In this document: positions 43,967 to 52,178 of the stretch, piece by piece | How the letters are laid out: each line of letters opens with the position of its first letter | Numbering within the stretch: position 1 is the first letter of the stretch | Source: an archaeon | GTDB taxonomy: Archaea; Thermoproteota; Nitrososphaeria; Nitrososphaerales; UBA183 | DNA: 64,000 bases | Direction of reading: 5' to 3' | Assembly: GCA_021788415.1 (NCBI GenBank) | Contig: JAJYKR010000001.1 | Location: 310,001 to 374,000 of the forward strand | Translations under genes and position numbers: made by a program | Notes under the pieces: model-generated | Databases searched by the model: none | Told to the model about the DNA's origin: nothing | The model's input: only the letters and a program-made list of their open reading frames with translations

Positions 43967-44336
43967 AGCCGTCCCTTCGCCCGCAGGCTCCATACCGGGG
44001 GCCCTGGCTTCGCGAGCGGGCTCGGGGTGTGCCTTTGCGCTCCCGAACCTGGTCGCCGGCGCCGGTGCGCCCCGGGAACTGTTTTCTTGCCCCACACGAA
44101 AGCCTCCTTCGTCGGATTTCCTGCACGCCACAGACTTCCTCCCCAGCCCGCCCGGGCCGAGGCTGGTGGAAGGGCGGCGACCACCGAGCCGTGGCGAAAG
44201 AAATCGTCGCCCGCCTGAACGGCGAAATGTCTGGGGGGGCCTGTCGGCCAGGACCGTCGCTGAGAAAGCGAAAGGGCTTCCATCCTAAGAGTCCCACAAC
44301 CGTTATATCTTCGCCTTCGGAGCGGACGCGCGTTTC
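43967..44336. other. Noncoding stretch with inverted repeats
   Basis: The 370 bases hold no frame with the local codon bias. Between about 44170 and 44220 there are nested complementary segments (GGCGAC…GTCGCC around CCAC…GTGG), so a structured RNA is possible, but I see no diagnostic motifs of RNase P, SRP RNA or C/D-box sRNA. The right end carries the promoter of the next gene. Confidence 0.4.
44294..44308 (+). promoter_or_regulatory. TATA region with 12-mer CCACAACCGTTA
   Basis: CCACAACCGTTATAT ends ~29 bases before ATG 44337, a leaderless arrangement. The first 12 bases are identical to the promoter at 31889. Confidence 0.55.
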
Positions 44337-44594
44337 ATGGCCAACGATAGGGCGATTGGCGGCGGAATCTTCGCAGGCAGCGTTATCGGAATTATCGTCT
44401 ACGGCCTGCTTATCTTCTACTTCCCACTCATCGTGTTGGAGATCACCGCCTTCGTCGCCGTCCTGGTCCTCCTCGCCATCCTCGCGTGGATCGGGTACAC
44501 CATGGCCACCACGCCGCCTCCAGAGCCGATCACCGACATCCCGGAGCAGCCCGCGGCTTCCACGGAGAAGCCTCCGGAGACGAAGCCGTCCTAG
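44337..44594 (+). CDS. Small two-TM membrane protein with Pro-rich tail (85 aa)
   Basis: The 85-residue protein has an N-terminal hydrophobic pair (GGGIFAGSVIGIIVYGLLIF, then VLEITAFVAVLVLLAILAWI). The ~30-residue tail is rich in Pro, Glu, Thr and Ser (TTPPPEPITDIPEQPAAS). The tail is probably disordered and exposed on one side of the membrane. Family not recognised. It has its own strong promoter. Its stop overlaps the stop of a possible small minus-strand frame. Confidence 0.65.
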   Translation: MANDRAIGGGIFAGSVIGIIVYGLLIFYFPLIVLEITAFVAVLVLLAILAWIGYTMATTPPPEPITDIPEQPAASTEKPPETKPS

Positions 44595-44746
44595 GCTCCC
44601 TTCTCCAGCGGGCATGACCCGCAGTGGAACGATATTATACCAAAGGCGTCCGGGTCGCCCCAGTCATTGATTCCGAGCAGAGGGTCTGACTCCGGGGTCA
44701 AAGCGGCCAGGGTGTTCGCTCCGTAGTGCCTCCCATAGCCCCCCAC
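44591..44746 (-). CDS. Possible small protein with CxxxC end (51 aa)
   Basis: A minus-strand frame from GTG 44746 to TAG 44591 reads MGGYGRHYGANTLAALTPES, then DPLLGINDWGDPDAFG and IISFHCGSCPLEKGA. Codon choice is mostly typical, and the HCGSCP end looks metal-binding. However, it overlaps the 5' end of the flippase gene by 21 bases and lies across a potential plus-strand TATA box (GATATTATACC, ~44632). This is a weak call. Confidence 0.3.
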   Translation of the reverse strand: MGGYGRHYGANTLAALTPESDPLLGINDWGDPDAFGIISFHCGSCPLEKGA

Positions 44747-46210
44747 AGGGCGGGGATCGTCGTCTTCGGCGCGAGGCTAGTCAGCATATTCACCGGCCTC
44801 CTCTTCATCGTGATGGTCACCCACACGCTCAGCACCTCGCAGTTCGGCCTCCTGGAGGTGGTCGCCGACCTCGTCGCCTTCTCCACCTACCCCCTCGGGG
44901 CCGTGAACTATTGGTCGTCGAGGCAGACCGCGAGGGGGGAGACCGTAGGGAAGACGGCCCTCCTCGGCAGCCTCCTCCTCACCGTCGTGGGGATCGCGGT
45001 CTTCTCGGCGCTGGCTGTAGTCAGGCAGAGCGCCATCACAGGCTCCCTCGGACTCTTCGTCCTCGCCCTGTCGCTGGTCCCGGTGAATTACTTCTACTCC
45101 GGAGTGAACTCGCTCCTCCTCGCCCACGACCCAGAGGCGACGGGCTACGTCCTCCTGGCCGGGGAGCTCTCCAAGCTCGCCGTCGTCTATCCGCTCCTCT
45201 TCGTCTTCAGGGTAGGGATCGCGGGCGCCTTCGCCGCCCTCGCTGTGTCCAACCTGGTCCTTGGGGTGGCGGGGCTGTACTACGCCAGGGGGACCATGTC
45301 AGGCCCCCCCTCGGTCGGCAGGCTGAAGGGCTGGCTCAGGGACGCGTGGCTCCCCGCGATGAACTCGGCCCCCTACGTCGTGGGCATAGCAGACACCTAC
45401 ATCGCGTTCCTGATCTCGGGAACCGTCCTTGTCGGATACTACCAGGCGGCGTTCTCGGTGGCGATGATCGTGGGCTACAGCAGCTATCTCTCCTATGCCC
45501 TCTACCCGCTCCTCCTCCGCGGGGCCGGGGACAGGATGATAGCCACCCTCTTCGATTTCATGATGCTCTTCGGGGTCCCCATGGCGGTCGGCGCGGCTGC
45601 CCTCGCCCCTGAGCTCCTCTATCTACTCTCGAAGAGCTACGTCGGCACGGCAGGGCCCCTGGTGATCCTCGCCTTCTCCGTCCTGGCCGGCGCCGTAAGC
45701 ACCGTCCTCGACAGGTCCCTCATGGGGCGGGAGAGGTCCGACCTGGCGGTCGAGGACAGGTTCAAGCGGCTCGTCAGGAGCAACCTCTTCTTCGTCCCAG
45801 TGGCGAACCTGGTCTACAGCGCGGTCTACCTCTCATCGGTCGCCCTGATCGTCTACTGGGGTGGCGTGGCCTCGGCGTCCCCGGAGACCGTGATCGCCTA
45901 CTGGGCCGCGTCCCAGCTCGTGCTGACGGTCATACTCGTCGCGGTCAAGGGCCGGAGGCTAGGGGCCGCCTCCTTCAAGGGGACCCTCAGGCCCCTGGCC
46001 TTCTACGTCGGATGTGCGCTGGCCATGGGCGCCTCCGTCCGGCTGCTCGCCCCGCTGCTCCTCCCGACCCCGATGCCTACCATCGTCTTCGGGCTCAGGT
46101 TGGCGGTGGTGGTGGCTGTCGGAGGCATGGTCTACTTCGGGGCCCTGGCCGCCGTGGATAGGGGGTCGAGGGAGCGGTTCGCCAGGGTGTGGGACCTGCT
46201 CCTCCCTTGA
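44726..46210 (+). CDS. Polysaccharide flippase (MATE/MOP superfamily)
   Basis: The 494-residue protein has about 12-14 hydrophobic segments. The N-terminal signature GARLVSIFTGLLFIVMVTHTLS and TSQFGLLEVVADLVAF matches Wzx/RfbX-type oligosaccharide flippases, with a second-half NSAPYVVGIADTYIAFLISG. It would move lipid-linked glycans across the membrane. The start is GTG. It opens the surface-polysaccharide region that includes two glycosyltransferases and a UDP-GlcNAc 2-epimerase. Confidence 0.83.
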   Translation: MPPIAPHRAGIVVFGARLVSIFTGLLFIVMVTHTLSTSQFGLLEVVADLVAFSTYPLGAVNYWSSRQTARGETVGKTALLGSLLLTVVGIAVFSALAVVRQSAITGSLGLFVLALSLVPVNYFYSGVNSLLLAHDPEATGYVLLAGELSKLAVVYPLLFVFRVGIAGAFAALAVSNLVLGVAGLYYARGTMSGPPSVGRLKGWLRDAWLPAMNSAPYVVGIADTYIAFLISGTVLVGYYQAAFSVAMIVGYSSYLSYALYPLLLRGAGDRMIATLFDFMMLFGVPMAVGAAALAPELLYLLSKSYVGTAGPLVILAFSVLAGAVSTVLDRSLMGRERSDLAVEDRFKRLVRSNLFFVPVANLVYSAVYLSSVALIVYWGGVASASPETVIAYWAASQLVLTVILVAVKGRRLGAASFKGTLRPLAFYVGCALAMGASVRLLAPLLLPTPMPTIVFGLRLAVVVAVGGMVYFGALAAVDRGSRERFARVWDLLLP

Positions 46211-46228
46211 CCCCTCGCTTGGGCTCGC

Positions 46229-47539
46229 CTATTCGTATCCCAGCTTGGAGAGGCGCTCCGTGAGCTCCGTCTCCTCCTCAGCGGTCATCCCTACGACCGG
46301 CGCCGGAGCCTCCCTGACACTGGCCGCCATCGCCGCCAGTTCGCGCGCTTCCTCCTCTCCTATGCCGCCGGAGGCCTCCTCGGCGACGCCGGTGGACGAG
46401 TTGTAGACGACGCTCCCCTCCTTTGAGAATACCCTTCTCCGGGTGGCGTAGAGCCTCCTCAGCTCCGCATCTGCGTCTGCGCCGAGGTACGGGCTCAGAT
46501 CAACGTGCGGGCCGAAGCTCTCGGCCATCGCCGCCTTTCCGCCCACCTTGACAGGGGCGGCGTCCATCGCCCGCGCGATGATGGCCCTGACGTCCTTCAG
46601 GCTGACGCACCCCCCCTCCTGGGCGGGGGGGTCGACCCCCGAGGGGAACCTGACGTACAGCGGAGCCCTGAGCAGAGACTCGTCGAGGAAGTACCCGTGG
46701 CCGTACCTCCCTCCCTCGCCCAGGAGCTGGCCGTGGTCCGACGTGACCACCACCAGCGGGTCGTATCTCTCGATGGCTCGCACGGCCTCCAACCCCCTCT
46801 CGACGGCCAGCGCGGCGTTGCGCTCGTAGCGCTCCTTCCATCCGGGGTTCCTGACCTGCCGCGCGAGGATGGAGAGCCGGGTCACGTCCATGGGCTCCCC
46901 CCACCTGTACGGCTCGTGGGCCTCCATGATGTTCACGTAGATGAAGAACGGCGCGCGGAGCTCGCCCGCTCTCAGCTGGGTCAGCGCCATCTTCGACCCC
47001 TTGTCGAGGACGGGCCTCCCGAGGGCGCTGTACGCTCGCTTCGCAGCCCGGCGCCTGAGCAGCCGCAGGAGCAGGGACAGGTCGCCCCCCCTGAGCAGCG
47101 CGAGGGCTTTCGACGCAGGCGTCTTCTGCGAACCGATGCGCTGCCTGACGTCCGTCATCTCGATCATCGACCTGTATTCGCGGTGCACGTCGAATTCGAA
47201 ACCGAAGGCGGGCGAGATGAAGGGGTTGCAGGTGTGACAGTAACTGGTGTAGCCTCTGGACTTCAGCACCCGAAGTATGTTGGCCTCCGAGGCGCCGAGC
47301 CTGGACTTCGAGTGTTGCGCGATGTTCGACATGTGGAGCCCCCGGGACTCGTGGACCAGGTGCGACGACGGCAGCTCCCCGGTGAACATCGACACGTGGG
47401 AGGGCAGGGTCCAGGGGGAAGTGGAAACGGCGTTCTCGTATTTCACGAAGCCCCTGGCTTTCAGCGCCTCCAGCCCGCCCGAGAAGTCCTCCCTCAGGGT
47501 GTCAAGGACTATCAGGGCGGCGTTGTGGTTCTCCTGCAC
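46229..47539 (-). CDS. Sulfatase-like alkaline-phosphatase-superfamily enzyme
   Basis: The 436-residue protein has the N-terminal metal motif LIVLDTLREDF (Asp13), then STSPWTLPSHVSMFTGELPSS, and further YVNIMEAHEPYRW and VVVTSDHGQLLGEGGRYGHG (Asp-His metal ligands). In true sulfatases the nucleophile region is C/S-x-P-x-R, giving formylglycine. Here it is SPWTLPSH, so the nucleophile is probably Thr/Ser, as in phosphotransferases or phosphohydrolases of the superfamily. It probably acts on glycan- or lipid-linked phosphate or sulfate. It is convergent with the flippase; the start is GTG. Confidence 0.78.
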   Translation of the reverse strand: MQENHNAALIVLDTLREDFSGGLEALKARGFVKYENAVSTSPWTLPSHVSMFTGELPSSHLVHESRGLHMSNIAQHSKSRLGASEANILRVLKSRGYTSYCHTCNPFISPAFGFEFDVHREYRSMIEMTDVRQRIGSQKTPASKALALLRGGDLSLLLRLLRRRAAKRAYSALGRPVLDKGSKMALTQLRAGELRAPFFIYVNIMEAHEPYRWGEPMDVTRLSILARQVRNPGWKERYERNAALAVERGLEAVRAIERYDPLVVVTSDHGQLLGEGGRYGHGYFLDESLLRAPLYVRFPSGVDPPAQEGGCVSLKDVRAIIARAMDAAPVKVGGKAAMAESFGPHVDLSPYLGADADAELRRLYATRRRVFSKEGSVVYNSSTGVAEEASGGIGEEEARELAAMAASVREAPAPVVGMTAEEETELTERLSKLGYE

Positions 47540-47644
47540 CCGGAGCGCTTCCGCCCCCCAACTGTTAAAGCGTTTTTTCGGGCCGGTCTCCTTTCACGGC
47601 GCAGCGGCGATGCCCTGGCCCCGCCGGCTTCGTCAGCTCTGGAA

Positions 47645-47652
47645 GACTTATC
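47645..47652 (+). promoter_or_regulatory. TATA box for glycosyltransferase
   Basis: ACTTATCC, ~28 bases before GTG 47677; the transcript would be leaderless. Confidence 0.4.
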
Positions 47653-47676
47653 CATTCTCGGCGGTCAAGGCTCCCT

Positions 47677-48471
47677 GTGGCGCTTCGCGTCCTCCACGTC
47701 TGGAACACGGCTGGCGTGGCCAGCGTCATCGCGAAGTTCGCCGACAGAGCGTTCCACTCGGAAAGCACGGTGATCACCCGGAAGGCGGCGGACCGGACCG
47801 GGCTGACCACCTACGGCACGGCCTACGGCGACGGCGCCGCGAGGTTCTTCCTGAGGGCCCTGCGGATGTCCGGGGGCGCAGACGTCGTCCACGTCCACTC
47901 ACTCGACAGGGTCGTACCCTGGATCAAGCGCCTTCACCGCGTCCCTGTCGTCATGCACTACCATGGGACCGACATCGAAGGGAGGTGGCCGGAGAAGAAG
48001 CGGCGCTGGGGGAGGGCCGACATGGTGGCGGTCGCAGCCCCCTATCTTCTCGACGGCGCTCCCCCCGGGGCGGTGTCAGTCCCCAACCCGGTCGACACCG
48101 ACTCATTCAGGCGAGGCCTGGCCCCGGCCGCCCAGGGGGCAGCCCTCTCTTTCCACTACGGCGCCGACGCCGAAGCCGAAGCGCTGGCGAAGAAGCTCGG
48201 CCTGACCCTCGCCTGGCTGCGCAGGGGGGAGGTCAGCCACGCGGAGATGCCGAAAGTCCTCGGGTCCTACGCCTACTACATCGACGTGAAGCGGAGCCCG
48301 ACCGGGGCCGTCCTCCCCGCCCTGAGCAGGACCGGGCTCGAGGCCCTCGCCTGCGGATGCAGGGTGGTCGACAGCGAGGGGACCGTGGCCGTGGGCCTCC
48401 CCCAGGAGAACGACCCGGCGGCTGTAGCCGCGAGGTGGCACGAAGTCTACGAGGGGTTGCTCAGGAAATGA
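47677..48471 (+). CDS. Glycosyltransferase, GT-B fold (short)
   Basis: A 264-residue GT-B enzyme. LRVLHVWNTAGVASVIAKF is the N-terminal nucleotide-fold opening, DVVHVHSLDRVVPW and VVMHYHGTDIEG follow, and SRTGLEALACGCRVVDSEG is the C-terminal donor-binding E-x7-E-like segment. It is shorter than typical GT4 (~370), with a compressed middle. The sugar is unknown. Its end overlaps the convergent GT4 gene by 11 bases. Confidence 0.78.
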   Translation: MALRVLHVWNTAGVASVIAKFADRAFHSESTVITRKAADRTGLTTYGTAYGDGAARFFLRALRMSGGADVVHVHSLDRVVPWIKRLHRVPVVMHYHGTDIEGRWPEKKRRWGRADMVAVAAPYLLDGAPPGAVSVPNPVDTDSFRRGLAPAAQGAALSFHYGADAEAEALAKKLGLTLAWLRRGEVSHAEMPKVLGSYAYYIDVKRSPTGAVLPALSRTGLEALACGCRVVDSEGTVAVGLPQENDPAAVAARWHEVYEGLLRK

Positions 48472-49615
48472 GCATCCTGCCGTACATCTCGAGGAGCCTC
48501 GACTCCATGACCTCCCAGCTGAACGAAGACACGAAAGCCTCGTAGGACGCTGCTGAGAGCCTCTCGTAGAGGCCCCTGTCGTCCGCGAGCCTTCGGATGG
48601 CCCCCCTCACCTCGCTCGCGCTCTTCCAGTCCACCACCATGCCGCATCCGTACTCCTCGACGATCTCGGCCTGGTAGGTCCCGGCGGGGACCAGGGTGGG
48701 TATGGACAGCGACATGGCGGTAAGGAGCTTCCCCGGGGTGGCCAGGACAGCGTTCCGCGTCCTCGGCTCGTAGAGGGACGGGATGAGGTCCGCCTCGCGT
48801 ATCACGGGGCTCAGCTCCTCCATCTTCAGCCACCCGAGGAACCTCACGGCAGGGTCTGCCGCTGCAGCCTTCCTCACCGCCCCCTCCAGCTCCCCCCTCC
48901 CGGCCAGGGTGAGAGTCACCCCGCCCAGCCCCTCCACCGCCTCGAGGAGGAGCTTCACCCCCCTCTCCTCGCCCAGCCATCCGTAGTACAGGACGCCGAA
49001 CCCCTCCCCGCGGTCCTTCCCCTTCCTCCCGCTCGCCGCCGGGGGCGCATTCATTATCACCACCAGCTTCGACCTCCTGAACCCGAGCCTCCCGAGGTGC
49101 CCCACGAATTTCTCGTTCACGATCAGGACCGCTTCGGCTGACCTCCTCGCGACGGCCAGGGCGACGGCCTGGGTGTACCTGCTCAGAGGGAAGAACCTGA
49201 GGAACGCCTCGGGGAGGTCGTGCATGTCGTAGACCAGCCTAGGCCGGCCGAGCCTGAGCGCCCTGGCCGCGATGCCGGGGGGGAGTGTGTCGACGTCATG
49301 GCAGTGGATCGCGCCGGCGTCAGAGAACGCCAGGTGGGCGACGCACCACAGGTAGAAGAGGAGCAGCTTCGGGAGGGTAAGGAACGGGGTCCCGTGGCCC
49401 GCCCCCACCCTCATGCGCTTGACCACAAGGCCGTCGCCGAAGACCGAGTCCGACCGCGTCTCGAGCTCCCTGTCCCACGCGAGTATGGTCACCGGCCACC
49501 CGGCCCTCGCCAGGGTGTGCGCCTCCTTGAGCGGCCTCTGGTCGAAGGTCGCCGGGTTCGAAAGGAGCATCACTATCCTGCGGCGGACCGTGGCTGTCTT
49601 TCCGTCGGGGGTCAA
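48461..49615 (-). CDS. Glycosyltransferase family 4
   Basis: The 384-residue GT4 enzyme has RRIVMLLSNPATFDQRPLKE (N-terminal), AGAIHCHDVDTLPPGIAARA, VYDMHDLPEAFLRFFP, LVVIMNAPPA and VLYYGWLGEERGVKLLLEAV (start of the GT-B C-domain), then READLIPSLYEPRTRNAVLA and TPGKLLTAMSLSIPTLVPAG. It transfers sugar from a nucleotide donor to a lipid- or glycan-linked acceptor. Its TTG start overlaps the wecB stop by four bases (TTGA). Confidence 0.87.
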   Translation of the reverse strand: MTPDGKTATVRRRIVMLLSNPATFDQRPLKEAHTLARAGWPVTILAWDRELETRSDSVFGDGLVVKRMRVGAGHGTPFLTLPKLLLFYLWCVAHLAFSDAGAIHCHDVDTLPPGIAARALRLGRPRLVYDMHDLPEAFLRFFPLSRYTQAVALAVARRSAEAVLIVNEKFVGHLGRLGFRRSKLVVIMNAPPAASGRKGKDRGEGFGVLYYGWLGEERGVKLLLEAVEGLGGVTLTLAGRGELEGAVRKAAAADPAVRFLGWLKMEELSPVIREADLIPSLYEPRTRNAVLATPGKLLTAMSLSIPTLVPAGTYQAEIVEEYGCGMVVDWKSASEVRGAIRRLADDRGLYERLSAASYEAFVSSFSWEVMESRLLEMYGRMLIS

Positions 49616-50748
49616 CGGGTCCCCTTGGCGGCGCGGGCGAGGTACCTCATGACGGCTCGGGCTGCGTTTTCAGAAGCGTTTCCGCTCCCGAAAATCCTCC
49701 TCGAAGAGCTGAACGCCCCCTTCTTCACCCCTGCGACCTTCCTGAACCCGGACCTGATCCCTGATGCGCTGGTCCCCACCAGGAACGCCGCCCCCGTCTT
49801 CACTATCTCGCCCCACTCGGTGGACTCCCTGGCGACGAGGACAGGCTTTCCGAGCCAGTACGCCTCCTTCTGCAGCCCGCCGGAGTCCGTCACCACGAAC
49901 CTCGACCTCTTCACGAGGGAAAGCGTCTCCACGTAGGGGAGGGGACCGAGGAGCTCCACTGCGGGCCCGGGCTCAATGCCGAACTCCCTCATTCGCTCCC
50001 TGGTCCGGGGGTGGACGCTGAACGCCACCGGGACCCCGAGCCCGCTGACCGTGCGGAGCACCTCCTTCAGGGTGCCCGGGTCGTCCGCGGTCTCCGCCCG
50101 GTGCAACGTCATGAACGCGTACCCGCCGTCTTCGAGGCCGTGGGCGGCCGCCGCGTCCGTCCTGTCGACCGAAGGGATGAACCTGAGGAGGGAGTCGTAC
50201 ATCGTGTCCCCGACGTTGGTGATGGACTCGGCGAGCACCTTCTCCGACCTCACGTTCCCCACGCAGCCGGCGGTCGGGCAGAGCAGGACCTGGGAAGCAT
50301 GGTCCAGGACCCTCCTGTTGACCTCCTCGGCCATCCGCGCGTCTCCCGAGCGGCACCCAGCCTCCAGGTGGGCCGACGGTACCCCCGACTTCGAGCACGC
50401 CACCCCGGCCGCCAGGGCCGAGTTGGTGTCACCGGGGACCACCGCGAGGTCCGGCTTCCTCGCAGCGAACTCCTTCCCGAGCCTCCCGACTATGGCGGAG
50501 ACCTGTTCGCTCGGGGTCCCCTGGCCGACGTTGAGGTCCGCGGACGGGTCCGGCAGGTCGAGCTCCTTGAAGAAACCGCGGTTCATCTCGTAGTCGTAGT
50601 GCTGGCCCGTGTTGATTATGTCGCATTCGACCCCGGCCCTGACGAAGGCTTGGAAGACCGGGGCGCTCTTGATTATCTGCGGCCTGGTCCCCAGGACTAT
50701 GGTGACCCTCAGCTCCGCCCGGCCCCCTTCCTCGCCCACCCGCCGCAT
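49612..50748 (-). CDS. wecB: UDP-N-acetylglucosamine 2-epimerase
   Basis: The enzyme forms UDP-ManNAc, with VTIVLGTRPQIIKSAPVFQA, HYDYEMNRGFF, VPGDTNSALAAGVACSKSG, HLEAGCRSGDARMAEEVNRR and FVVTDSGGLQKEAYWLGKP, all family hallmarks. ATG 50748 gives 378 residues with an atypical MRRVGEEGGRAE extension. The family N-terminus fits better at the CTG at 50712 (LRVTIVLGTRP), which overlaps the stop of the upstream gene as CTGA and would give 366 residues. Part of the polysaccharide operon. Confidence 0.92.
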   Translation of the reverse strand: MRRVGEEGGRAELRVTIVLGTRPQIIKSAPVFQAFVRAGVECDIINTGQHYDYEMNRGFFKELDLPDPSADLNVGQGTPSEQVSAIVGRLGKEFAARKPDLAVVPGDTNSALAAGVACSKSGVPSAHLEAGCRSGDARMAEEVNRRVLDHASQVLLCPTAGCVGNVRSEKVLAESITNVGDTMYDSLLRFIPSVDRTDAAAAHGLEDGGYAFMTLHRAETADDPGTLKEVLRTVSGLGVPVAFSVHPRTRERMREFGIEPGPAVELLGPLPYVETLSLVKRSRFVVTDSGGLQKEAYWLGKPVLVARESTEWGEIVKTGAAFLVGTSASGIRSGFRKVAGVKKGAFSSSRRIFGSGNASENAARAVMRYLARAAKGTR

Positions 50749-51542
50749 AGCTCCAGGACCTCTCCGTGGATGGAGCCGTTCCCCGACGCCACGAAGCTGA
50801 ACCTGTGCCTGAGGTCGAACTCCGGGGAGAGCTTCCCTCCTCGGCCGTCGGTGACCACCGCCCCCGCCTCTGACGCCACGAGGTAGGCGGCAGCGAAGTC
50901 AGTTATCCTCATCGTCCCCCTCAGGTCAACGAAGGCGTCGGTCTTCCCCTCGGCGAGGAAGCAGAGCTCGAGGGCGTTGGCCCCGAGGTGCACCTGCCTC
51001 TTGATCCCACCGAGCAGGGGCGCGATGCCCTGGGCCAGGCCCGGGGGCCCCCTGCTCAGGTCCACCCCCACCACCGCCTCGGCGGCCCTGACCGCCCTGC
51101 TGGTCCTGATGGGCTTCCCGTTCTTCCTGGCCCCACCCCCCCTCCTGGCGGAGTAGGCGTCCCCGGTGACCAGGTCCCTCACCACCCCGGCTAGGATCCC
51201 GTCAAGGGTCCCGCCCTCTGCGACGGCGACCGAGGTGCAGTAGAACGGTATCCCTCGCTCGAAGTTCGAGGAGCCGTCGAGCGGGTCCACCACCGCCAGC
51301 GTGCTCCCGTCCGGGTCCCCGGCGTCCCCCGCCTCCTCGCTGAGGACCCGCACCCCATCGACCTCGCCCAGCCTCTTCAGGAGGATGACCTCAGCCAGCC
51401 TGTCCGCGTAGATCGTCCTGTCCCCGGCGGCGCCGACCCCCACGACCCTGCCGCGGCCCCCTCTGGCGGCCAGAGGCGACAGCCGCCCTTGGACCTCCTG
51501 CGTCGCTCCGAGGAGGAACGTCTCCCACTCCTTCGGGGTCAG
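50709..51542 (-). CDS. Inositol monophosphatase/FBPase-family phosphatase, probable CTG start
   Basis: A Li+-sensitive phosphatase-fold enzyme: VVDPLDGSSNFERGIPFYCT (DPLDGSxN metal motif), VLSEEAGDAG (metal-binding Glu upstream), GANALELCFLAEGKTDAFVD and MRITDFAAAYLVASEAGAVV. The first GTG (51443) would delete the helical N-terminus TPKEWETFLLGATQEVQGRL, which is well formed and uses the local codon bias. The only start-like codon before it is CTG at 51542, overlapping the kinase stop as CTGA, with GGTGG a few bases upstream. From there the protein has 277 residues, a normal length. Confidence 0.85.
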   Translation of the reverse strand: MTPKEWETFLLGATQEVQGRLSPLAARGGRGRVVGVGAAGDRTIYADRLAEVILLKRLGEVDGVRVLSEEAGDAGDPDGSTLAVVDPLDGSSNFERGIPFYCTSVAVAEGGTLDGILAGVVRDLVTGDAYSARRGGGARKNGKPIRTSRAVRAAEAVVGVDLSRGPPGLAQGIAPLLGGIKRQVHLGANALELCFLAEGKTDAFVDLRGTMRITDFAAAYLVASEAGAVVTDGRGGKLSPEFDLRHRFSFVASGNGSIHGEVLELCGGWARKGAGRS

Positions 51543-52129
51543 GCCGTGACCACCTTGCGCTTCTCAATGATGCCGACGATGTCCTTCAGGGTGGCGTCGA
51601 TGTCAGACTCTGTCTTCACGATCTCGACCTCGCCCTCCCCCAGCTCTTGGTGTATCTCCGACAGCGCGGTGTAGTACCTCGTCCTGAAGAACTCAGTGAG
51701 GTTCTTTTCCCTCTCGTTCTTCACCAGCTGCCTGCTGCTTATCGTCTCGTCCGCGGCCTTCAGGAGGATGTAGAGGTCTGGCCTGAGGGCCGGCTCCGAG
51801 AGTATCCCCTTCACCATGGTGAACATCTTCGGGTAGGCGGCGCTCTTCCCCAGCTCCATCCTTATCTTCGCATAGGCCAGGTCTGAAATCAGGTACCCTT
51901 CGGAGACGATGTTCCTCTTCCACCTCTGCTTCGATATGATAGAGCTGTAGGTCATGGTCGCCCCCAGCAGGCTGTAGTCGGCAGCGGTGTCCGCCCTGTC
52001 CGCCACCGGGATGTCCGAGTTGACGGCGTGGGCTGACTCCTGCAGGCGCAGCCACCCCATCTCCTCCATCCTGACCGCGAGGGAGGTCTTGCCAGTCCCC
52101 GAGAATCCTTCGAGGGCTACAAACGTCAT
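51539..52129 (-). CDS. P-loop kinase (thymidylate-kinase-like NTPase)
   Basis: A 196-residue P-loop NTPase. Walker A is GFSGTGKTSLA (~8-18), followed by QRWKRNIVSEGYLISDLAYA, which resembles the dTMP-kinase/AAA_33 fold with YILLKAADETISSRQLVKNE as the LID-like segment. The substrate could be a nucleoside, nucleotide or sugar. It is the first gene of the kinase / phosphatase / wecB / GT4 run, and its TGA overlaps the presumed CTG start of the next gene. Confidence 0.68.
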   Translation of the reverse strand: MTFVALEGFSGTGKTSLAVRMEEMGWLRLQESAHAVNSDIPVADRADTAADYSLLGATMTYSSIISKQRWKRNIVSEGYLISDLAYAKIRMELGKSAAYPKMFTMVKGILSEPALRPDLYILLKAADETISSRQLVKNEREKNLTEFFRTRYYTALSEIHQELGEGEVEIVKTESDIDATLKDIVGIIEKRKVVTA

Positions 52130-52178
52130 TGGCCCCTCCGGCTCTCCGCACTGCTGATTTAACCTGTCAGTGCGCCGC

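Noticed and set aside
43795..44670. Long plus-strand frame of 291 codons
   Set aside because: Arg/Ser/Pro-rich with off-bias codons, it overlaps the DUF5679 and the 85-residue membrane genes in a different frame; typical GC-rich shadow.
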